From positions 1-7,319 of the forward strand of contig CALGZX010000108.1 in the NCBI GenBank assembly GCA_937934165.1: a stretch of 7,319 nt of DNA, in the 5' to 3' direction. The position numbers were made by a program, and so were the translations under genes. The notes below the pieces were generated by a model, which saw only the letters and a list, made by a program, of their open reading frames with translations, had not been told where the DNA came from and made no database searches. Below are positions 1 to 4,807 of the stretch, in pieces. Source of the DNA: an uncultured Collinsella sp. GTDB lineage: Bacteria; Actinomycetota; Coriobacteriia; Coriobacteriales; Coriobacteriaceae. Within the stretch, counting starts at the first letter, position 1. Every line of letters starts with the position of its first letter.

Positions 1-264
1 TGGCTCGGAGGTTCGGGCGCTATGGCCTCTAACTCTTGGGCTAACGTTGGTGGAGTTTGGTACTGGTTCGACGATTCCGGCGCGATGGCCACCGGCTGGC
101 GTCAGGTCGGCGGCGCCTGGTACTACTTTAGCGGTTCCGGCGCTATGGCTCACGACGCCTGGGTCGGCGACTACTACCTCCAGTCTTCCGGTGCCATGGC
201 TACGAATGCCTGGGTTGGCTCCTACTATGTCGGCGAGGACGGCAAGTGGATTCCGGGCTACGGT
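1..264 (+). repeat. Cell-wall-binding repeat array, 3' end
   Basis: In-frame tandem units of about 14-20 residues share a Ser-Gly-Ala-Met turn (GSGAM, DSGAM, GSGAM, SSGAM) and paired aromatics (WYWF, WYYF, YYL, YYV). The first units are canonical and the last two are shortened (AWVGDYYLQSSGAM, AWVGSYYVGEDG), so the array degenerates towards the C-terminal Cys/His tail. The pattern fits the PF01473-like wall-binding repeat family. Confidence 0.75.
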
Positions 265-417
265 TTAGTTTGGTATAAGAACGGTAGCGATGTTTACCAT
301 ACGCATAAGTGCCGTACCGTTGGTAAGGACGCAAAGGGCTATTCGCAGATCTCTATTCAGGAGGCCCAGAGGCGTGGCGCTTCACGAGAGTGCAAAAACT
401 GCCAGCAAATTGGCTAG
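1..417 (+). CDS. C-terminal part of a cell-wall-binding repeat protein with a Cys/His-rich tail (5' truncated)
   Basis: The frame is open from base 1, so the start lies outside the window; the stop is TAG at 415-417. About 88 residues of cell-wall/choline-binding-type repeats come first, with WYWFDDSGAMATGW, WYYFSGSGAM and shorter degenerate units such as AWVGDYYLQSSGAM. A tail of about 50 residues of different character follows. It holds YHTHKC (Tyr-His at 295-300, second His 304-306, Cys 310-312), then an EAQRRGA segment, then CKNC (Cys at 391-393 and 400-402). The H-x-H-x-x-C ... C-x-x-C spacing suggests a small metal-binding fold like the short 'YHxxxC...A..RG..PC..C' domains at the ends of many secreted or nuclease-associated proteins; that parallel is from general knowledge and was not searched. 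The protein is probably surface-attached through its repeats. Any catalytic domain upstream cannot be seen. I am confident in the repeats and less so in the tail's role. Confidence 0.85.
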   Translation, partial: WLGGSGAMASNSWANVGGVWYWFDDSGAMATGWRQVGGAWYYFSGSGAMAHDAWVGDYYLQSSGAMATNAWVGSYYVGEDGKWIPGYGLVWYKNGSDVYHTHKCRTVGKDAKGYSQISIQEAQRRGASRECKNCQQIG

Positions 418-443
418 CACATTACTGAGCTAGTTTTGATTGA

Positions 444-471
444 GGCCCCGTTGCCCTGAAGCGACGGGGCC
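444..471 (+). terminator. GC-rich hairpin after the first gene, without a U-tract
   Basis: GGCCCCGT at 444-451 pairs with ACGGGGCC at 464-471. A G-T wobble and two further pairs extend the stem to 11 bp (444-454 / 461-471) around a 6-nt loop. It starts 27 bases after the stop of the first gene, as a terminator would, but the bases after it (GCTGCGTG) contain no T-run. It may be a weak or factor-assisted terminator, or a 5'-UTR structure of the next gene, whose likely start is only 27 bases further on. Confidence 0.45.
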
Positions 472-497
472 GCTGCGTGATTGGATACCGTGCTGTT

Positions 498-2708
498 ATG
501 AAGAAATGGTCATTCGGAGTGCTGGCTTTTTCGGGCCTCATTTCTTTTGGGCTCCTTTTGGGTTCGCCCTCGATGTTATACGCCCTTGATTCGAATAACA
601 CTGACGAAGGTCCCGCATCTAACGTTGCTATTGCTTCTGTCGAGTCAGGCGTTGATGCTCAGCGCGAATCGACCTTCGCTGTCGAGCAGAACTCTCAGGT
701 GGATAATGAGACCCCTTCCGAGGTTTCGAATCAAATTATTTGGCATCAGGGGTGGATATCACCCGAAGAAGGGGCTGGTTTTTGGCGTTGGGGCTTGTCC
801 GACGGAACAATCGCTGTTTCTTCTTGGAGACATATAGACGGTAGCTGGTACTGGTTCGACGACGAAGGTCGAATGGCTCAGGATGGGTTGGTTCAAGTCG
901 GGGGTGCGACGTATGCCTTCTCCTCTTCGGGCGCAATGCGTGTCGGCTGGTACCTAGATTCTACGGGCTCCACTTCTGCTTGGCGTTATTTCTCCGGTTC
1001 TGGCGCCATGGTAAAAGGCTGGCTTTCAGACGGCAGCAACTGGTATTGGCTGGATGATGAGGGCAAGATGGTCCACGATGCGATGCTGCAGATTGGGGGA
1101 GCCACGTATGGATTCTCTTCTTCTGGTGCAATGCTTATCGGATGGCATCTTGATGCTTCTGTCTGGCATTATTTTTCCGGCTCTGGCGCTCTGGTAAAGG
1201 GCTGGCTCTCGGATGGGGGTCGTTGGTACTGGCTTGATCCTGCAGACGGTTCTATGGCCACCGGGCTGAATGAATGCAATGGCACCTCTTATATCTTTAA
1301 CAGTTCAGGGGCCATGCTATCCTCCCAGTGGGCACTTATTGACAACAACTGGTATTACGCTGACTCCAACGGCTTACTGCATGGAGGTTGGTTACTTCTA
1401 GGGAATTCTTGGTATTACCTGGATCCAGGAAGCCATATTATGCTCACGGGCTTTGTGCAAGTGGGCTCGTCCACCTATTTCCTTACGAGCTCAGGTGCCA
1501 TGGCAACAGGCTGGGCACTTGCTGATGGTACTTGGTATTACGCCGCATCAAACGGAGCTATTCAACGAGGGCGATGGATAAAGTCCGGAAGCGCCTGGTA
1601 TTACCTTGATGATGTATCCGGCGCAATGCGTACTGGTGAATTTGCGGTAGGAAGCAAGCGCTATTTTTCTTATGATTCCGGTGCAATGGCATCTTCGTGC
1701 TGGATCAACTTGAACGATGGTATGGTATGGGCGAATTCGTCTGGAGCACTGAGCGAGCCGTTGCCTACTTCATCTGATGGATCTCCTGTAGTCGCTGATC
1801 GTACTGACTCGTCTTCATTGCCAGGTGTGATTCATATTGGAGATGCGGTTTTCTATGCGGATGCGAATGGTGTCGTTAACGTGGCGTCTGGTTGGATTAT
1901 GTCGAAAGACGCTTCTGACGAAAGTGGCAATACTTGGTACTACGCATCTTCCAATGGTGTCCTTAAGTCTGGTTGGCAATATGTCAACGGTGCGTGGTAT
2001 TGGATGGACCCTTCCACATTCAAGATGAAAACTGGATGGCTTAATGACGGCGGTACGTGGTACTGGCTCCAGCCTTCGGGTGCCATGTTTGCTAACGGGT
2101 GGCTGAAAATCGATGGCGTTGACTATTACTTCAATGCAAGTGGTGCATGGTTGAATACGTCTGGTTCTGTTTTGGGGGTCAATAGGTCCAGCTTGGTCAA
2201 TTGGCTTATGAGCCACGAAAACGACGGCTATTACCGTGGAACACGCTACGACACGCATCTCAGCCAGGAAACGTGCATGTACCCAAAGGGTGATCCGCGT
2301 TGGGACGGTTATACGGGCATGAATTGTGGTGGATTTGTATCGCATGCATATATGAAGGCGGGCGGGAATTTAGCTCCCATTGCCGCCGAGCAGAGCCATT
2401 CCCCTTGGAGTGGAGGTCCCGGAAGGGGCGGCTGCGTAAACGCTTATCGTTGGTACGGCTACGCTATCGATACGTGTGCGAACGTGACTTATTTCAACTC
2501 TATTGATGAGTTGTTACGTAGTGGTTTGGCTCGTAAGGGGGACATTGTGTTCTTCAATCCTTACAACCCATATGCGGACGATAGCCACATTGGCTTTTTC
2601 TGGGGCAATTCGCCGAGCGAAAATTTGTTCTGGCATAGTGATGGTTATGGAAATCGCATCTCCGGTTTGACCGCTTTGGGCCCATCGAAAGTAATACTGA
2701 TTCGTTAG
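498..2708 (+). CDS. Secreted cell-wall-binding repeat protein with C-terminal NlpC/P60-type peptidase
   Basis: A 736-aa protein probably acting at the cell wall as a peptidoglycan endopeptidase. I chose ATG 498 because it opens directly on a signal peptide: MKKW, a hydrophobic core to about residue 25, and likely cleavage after SMLYA (residue 29). An in-frame GTG at 477 would add seven residues; neither start has a strong ribosome site (only GGA at 483-485). A Ser/Glu-rich linker follows to about residue 79, then roughly 21 wall-binding repeat units (about 80-554). The last 175 residues look NlpC/P60-like. MNCGGFV carries the candidate nucleophile Cys610, GDIVFF precedes the DSHIGFF motif with His697, and His713 in FWHSDG could be the third residue. 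The family cleaves stem peptides, commonly the D-Glu to diamino acid bond. NCGGF instead of the usual DCSGF and the long insert between Cys and His make the family call strong but not exact; a CHAP-like enzyme is the alternative. A terminator follows. Confidence 0.85.
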   Translation: MKKWSFGVLAFSGLISFGLLLGSPSMLYALDSNNTDEGPASNVAIASVESGVDAQRESTFAVEQNSQVDNETPSEVSNQIIWHQGWISPEEGAGFWRWGLSDGTIAVSSWRHIDGSWYWFDDEGRMAQDGLVQVGGATYAFSSSGAMRVGWYLDSTGSTSAWRYFSGSGAMVKGWLSDGSNWYWLDDEGKMVHDAMLQIGGATYGFSSSGAMLIGWHLDASVWHYFSGSGALVKGWLSDGGRWYWLDPADGSMATGLNECNGTSYIFNSSGAMLSSQWALIDNNWYYADSNGLLHGGWLLLGNSWYYLDPGSHIMLTGFVQVGSSTYFLTSSGAMATGWALADGTWYYAASNGAIQRGRWIKSGSAWYYLDDVSGAMRTGEFAVGSKRYFSYDSGAMASSCWINLNDGMVWANSSGALSEPLPTSSDGSPVVADRTDSSSLPGVIHIGDAVFYADANGVVNVASGWIMSKDASDESGNTWYYASSNGVLKSGWQYVNGAWYWMDPSTFKMKTGWLNDGGTWYWLQPSGAMFANGWLKIDGVDYYFNASGAWLNTSGSVLGVNRSSLVNWLMSHENDGYYRGTRYDTHLSQETCMYPKGDPRWDGYTGMNCGGFVSHAYMKAGGNLAPIAAEQSHSPWSGGPGRGGCVNAYRWYGYAIDTCANVTYFNSIDELLRSGLARKGDIVFFNPYNPYADDSHIGFFWGNSPSENLFWHSDGYGNRISGLTALGPSKVILIR
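735..2160 (+). repeat. Array of about 21 wall-binding repeat units in the NlpC/P60-type gene
   Basis: Units of about 20 residues follow GW-x(4-6)-G-x-WYW/WYY-x(4-6)-SGAM. They tend to cycle in threes: a GW..WYWLD unit, a G-L/A/M..GG-x-x-Y-x-F-x-x-SGAM unit without the Trp pair, and a GW-x-LD..W-x-YFSGSGAM unit, for example across 1018-1200. Near 1750-1829 the pattern breaks into a Ser/Pro/Asp-rich stretch (PTSSDGSP ... DSSSLPG) and then resumes, splitting the array into two blocks. At the DNA level the units are well diverged, unlike those of the two downstream genes. Confidence 0.8.
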
Positions 2709-2719
2709 AATTCCGAGTT

Positions 2720-2750
2720 GTAGGGGACTCTCTGGGCCCCCTACCTTTTT
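2720..2750 (+). terminator. Rho-independent terminator of the NlpC/P60-type gene
   Basis: GTAGGGG (2720-2726) pairs with CCCCTAC (2738-2744), followed by C and five T (2746-2750). It starts 11 bases after the stop codon. This separates the gene from the lysozyme gene downstream. Confidence 0.8.
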
Positions 2751-2760
2751 GACATCTGGT

Positions 2761-2788
2761 TTGAAAGTTTATTTGAAGTCGGTATTCT
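2761..2788 (+). promoter_or_regulatory. Candidate sigma-70-type promoter in the 265-bp spacer
   Basis: TTGAAA (2761-2766) and TATTCT (2783-2788) are separated by 16 bases just downstream of the terminator, where a promoter for the lysozyme gene is expected. Initiation would fall near 2795, leaving a long leader of about 180 bases before the lysozyme start. The hexamers are imperfect and the spacing is slightly short. Confidence 0.3.
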
Positions 2789-2797
2789 TGGGGGCAA

Positions 2798-2804
2798 GAG
2801 GAGG
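2798..2804 (+). promoter_or_regulatory. Strong Shine-Dalgarno ahead of a 9-codon leader ORF
   Basis: GAGGAGG followed by more G lies five bases before ATG 2810. It is the best ribosome-binding site in the window, far better than those of the large genes, yet it serves only a tiny frame. Confidence 0.4.
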
Positions 2805-2809
2805 GGGCA

Positions 2810-2839
2810 ATGAGCCTGCGGGTTCAACCCTGCCGGTAA
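2810..2839 (+). CDS. Possible 9-codon leader peptide (MSLRVQPCR) upstream of the lysozyme gene
   Basis: ATG AGC CTG CGG GTT CAA CCC TGC CGG TAA sits directly behind GAGGAGG at ideal spacing, 134 bases before the lysozyme start. The peptide has two Arg codons (both CGG) and one Cys. It could be a translated leader controlling the downstream mRNA, or a chance frame after a purine-rich stretch. I see no clear alternative terminator/antiterminator hairpins between it and the lysozyme gene, so an attenuation mechanism is not demonstrated. Confidence 0.3.
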   Translation: MSLRVQPCR

Positions 2840-2964
2840 GTTCTTCTTTTCTTTGCAGCATTGCGCCCAACTATTTATTGTCCTAGATGGCATCTTGTCC
2901 TGTTAGATGTTCGGGAATCTTTCATAGCTATGCTGTAAGCTAGACGCAATCAAGAGCGAATGAC

Positions 2965-2968
2965 GAGG
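2965..2968 (+). promoter_or_regulatory. Ribosome-binding site of the lysozyme gene
   Basis: GAGG lies five bases before ATG 2974, and that ATG opens directly on a good signal peptide, which supports this start. Confidence 0.55.
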
Positions 2969-2973
2969 TTTAC

Positions 2974-4707
2974 ATGAACAAACATCTTAAGTTGTTTTCG
3001 GCATTGTTGGTGCTGATGCTCTTTGCGCCCGTTTCTATGTTTGTATGCCCTGCGGATGCAGAGGCTGCTCAGACTCTGGTTGAGAATTCTTGGCGTTATG
3101 AGGGTGGACAATTAGTTTCAGATGATGCTTCTTCCGAAGAAGACGGAATAGCTTTATTGTCTATGGACGCTCTTCCCGATGGGGTTACAGCTCAGGGCAT
3201 TGACGTCAGCGAGCACCAAGGGCGTATTGATTGGGACGCAGTTAAAGCTTCTGGCATCGATTTCGCTATTCTGCGCGTTGGGTTTGGCGCTCCGTCTTTC
3301 GGCGGTCGAGTTGACTATCAATTTAATCGAAATATTTCTGAGTGCGAGCGACTCGGAATTCCCTACGGCGTCTATGTCTATTCATATGCTTTTGATAATC
3401 AACAGGCAGCCGATGAGGCGTCCATGGTGATTGACTGCCTATCGGGGCACAATCCTAGGCTACCGGTGTATTACGATCTTGAGGACAAGACAATTATTGC
3501 AGATGGTCGTCAATCCGGAATTGCATCTAGAGCTCAGACATTCTGTAATAAGATTTCTAGTGCTGGATATAAGCCAGGCATTTATGCAAACCTAAATTGG
3601 TTTAACAATATATTGACCGACCCTGTATTTAAAAGCGGTTCTTGGGATCATTGGATTGCTCAATACAACTCCCAATGTCACTATACCGCCAGTTACAGCT
3701 TTTGGCAGTATACAAGCCGCGGAAAAGTTTCTGGTATTAGCGGAAATGTTGATATGAATTACGCGTATGTTGATGTCTCTCTTTATTACTGGCAGTTAAA
3801 AGAGGGCACTTGGTATTACGCAACCTCTGACGGCAAAGCGTATACCGGATGGTTGCGCCAGGGCGGAGCCTGGTATTGGCTCGACCCCGACGCGGGCGGT
3901 GTAATGGCCACCGGGCTCTACGAGTGCAACGGCTCCATGTACTGGTTCAACGCCTCCGGCGCGATGGCGACCGGATGGGTCCTCGACGGCGGCACCTGGT
4001 ACTACGCGACTGGCTCCGGCGCGCTGGCGCGCGGCCCCGTTTCCGTCGGCGGCGTGCCCTACTGCTTCGACGCCCGGACGGGGGCCATGCTGACGGGTTA
4101 CCAGACTGATGCGCAGGGCGTCCGCCGCTACTTCGGCAGCTGCGGTCCCCTTAACGGCTGGGGCCTCGTCGACGGCTCCTGGTATTGGTTCGCTGACGGT
4201 ATCGCCTCGACCGGCTGGCTTTACACCGGCGGCTCCTGGTACTGGCTCGACCCCGACGCGGGCGGCGCCATGGTGACGGGCCTCCACGCGTGCAACGGCT
4301 CAGCGTACTGCTTCAGCGCCTCCGGCGCGATGGCGACCGGATGGGTCCTCGACGGCGGGACCTGGTACTACGCGACTGGCTCCGGCGCCCTCGCCTCCGG
4401 CTGGCTCAACCTAAACGGTGCGTGGTACTGGCTCGATCCCTCGACGCACGCCATGGCCACTGGGCTCCACGAGTGCAACGGCTCCGCGTACTGGTTCAAC
4501 GCCTCCGGCGCGATGGCGACCGGTTGGGTCCTCGACGGCGGCACCTGGTACTACGCGACGGGATCAGGCGTGCTGGCCTCCGGCTGGGCATACGTCGGCG
4601 GCGCCTGGTACTGGCTTGACCCCACGACGCACGCAATGACTACGGGTGTTCAAGAAATCGATGGGGTGCAATACTCTTTTGCTAGCAATGGTGTATGGCT
4701 TGGCTAG
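2974..4707 (+). CDS. Secreted GH25 lysozyme (N-acetylmuramidase) with C-terminal wall-binding repeats
   Basis: A 577-aa enzyme expected to hydrolyse the beta-1,4 bond between N-acetylmuramic acid and N-acetylglucosamine in peptidoglycan. The signal peptide is MNKHLK plus a hydrophobic core, with likely cleavage near ADAEA (about residue 31). A short acidic linker precedes a GH25 domain at about 72-268. It shows the family hallmarks: GIDVSEHQG with Asp77, YYDLED with Asp168 and Glu170 (the DxE pair), the FWQYTSRG strand, and VDMNYAY with Asp260. All expected acidic residues are present, so it should be active. From about residue 278 to the end runs a wall-binding array in units of about 60 residues. 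The catalytic domain is N-terminal here, whereas the two other hydrolases here carry theirs at the C-terminus. Composition shifts sharply: 35% GC by hand count over 3541-3600 in the catalytic domain, 78% over 4021-4080 in the repeats. A 449-bp piece of the array is identical to part of the next gene. Confidence 0.95.
   Translation: MNKHLKLFSALLVLMLFAPVSMFVCPADAEAAQTLVENSWRYEGGQLVSDDASSEEDGIALLSMDALPDGVTAQGIDVSEHQGRIDWDAVKASGIDFAILRVGFGAPSFGGRVDYQFNRNISECERLGIPYGVYVYSYAFDNQQAADEASMVIDCLSGHNPRLPVYYDLEDKTIIADGRQSGIASRAQTFCNKISSAGYKPGIYANLNWFNNILTDPVFKSGSWDHWIAQYNSQCHYTASYSFWQYTSRGKVSGISGNVDMNYAYVDVSLYYWQLKEGTWYYATSDGKAYTGWLRQGGAWYWLDPDAGGVMATGLYECNGSMYWFNASGAMATGWVLDGGTWYYATGSGALARGPVSVGGVPYCFDARTGAMLTGYQTDAQGVRRYFGSCGPLNGWGLVDGSWYWFADGIASTGWLYTGGSWYWLDPDAGGAMVTGLHACNGSAYCFSASGAMATGWVLDGGTWYYATGSGALASGWLNLNGAWYWLDPSTHAMATGLHECNGSAYWFNASGAMATGWVLDGGTWYYATGSGVLASGWAYVGGAWYWLDPTTHAMTTGVQEIDGVQYSFASNGVWLG
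3847..4704 (+). repeat. GC-rich wall-binding array of about 60-residue super-units in the lysozyme gene
   Basis: Four super-units of 180-186 bp, each three 20-residue repeats, begin at 3847, 4033, 4213 and 4399; a partial fifth begins at 4582. Three of them follow GWL..GG/NGxWYWLDP, then GL-x-x-CNGSxYxF..SGAMAT, then GWVLDGGTWYYATGSG. The unit at 4033 is divergent (PVSVGGVPYCFDARTG ... RRYFGSCGPLNGW). The GWVLDGGTWYYATGSG segment recurs three times with few base changes. GC falls again after about 4640, in the terminal GVQEIDGVQYSF unit. Confidence 0.85.
4012..4460 (+). repeat. 449-bp exact duplicate, copy 1 (in the lysozyme gene)
   Basis: Comparing every line by eye, these bases match 5243-5691 without a mismatch (offset 1231). 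The base before (T4011 vs G5242) and the base after (T4461 vs G5692) both differ. The tract is in the same reading frame in both genes and covers the divergent super-unit, the following one and the start of the next. Confidence 0.95.
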
Positions 4708-4731
4708 CAGCTCTTCTTTAATTGCTTTTTT
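4706..4731 (+). terminator. Weak terminator-like hairpin after the lysozyme gene
   Basis: AGCAG (4706-4710, overlapping the stop) can pair with TTGCT (4722-4726) around an 11-nt loop, followed by a T-run (4726-4731). The stem is short and AU-rich with one wobble, so termination would be partial and some read-through into the next gene, which starts 100 bases after this stop, is likely. I found no convincing promoter in that spacer. Confidence 0.25.
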
Positions 4732-4796
4732 CTAATTACATATTGCTCTTAGCCATCCATTTGTAGACTATGTTTATGTAAAAATTGCTTACTACT

Positions 4797-4801
4797 GGGG
4801 G
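4797..4801 (+). promoter_or_regulatory. G-rich ribosome-binding site of the C39-like gene
   Basis: GGGGG lies six bases before ATG 4808. It is a weak Shine-Dalgarno, but the ATG opens directly on a basic, hydrophobic signal peptide, which supports this start. Confidence 0.4.
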
Positions 4802-4807
4802 CTGCAC

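Larger units (their letters stand above)
2709..2973 (+). other. Intergenic spacer and leader of the lysozyme gene
   Basis: This 265-bp gap holds the terminator, a candidate promoter, the leader ORF, a directly repeated TTGTCCT (2878-2884 and 2895-2901, 17 bases start to start) and a 10-bp palindrome CATAGCTATG (2923-2932). The last two are candidate regulator sites. No RNA family was recognised. Confidence 0.5.

Noticed and set aside
2819..2833. GGGTTCAACCC resembling a tRNA T-arm
   Set aside because: The neighbouring bases do not form the 5-bp T-stem, and no acceptor, D or anticodon arm can be placed around it.
2836..2858. GTAAGT, pyrimidine tract and CAG resembling a spliceosomal intron
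   Set aside because: It is only 23 bases long, lies outside any gene, and the context is bacterial.
2960..2977. Five-codon frame ATG ACG AGG TTT ACA TGA overlapping the lysozyme start
   Set aside because: It has no ribosome-binding site of its own, and such a short overlapping frame is expected by chance.
3796..4287. Long open frame on the minus strand through the lysozyme repeat array, with a near-identical partner at 5054-5518
   Set aside because: It is a mirror frame of GC-rich Gly/Ala/Trp repeat coding. The two copies look alike only because the plus-strand DNA is duplicated, and the plus-strand reading has signal peptides and recognised domains.
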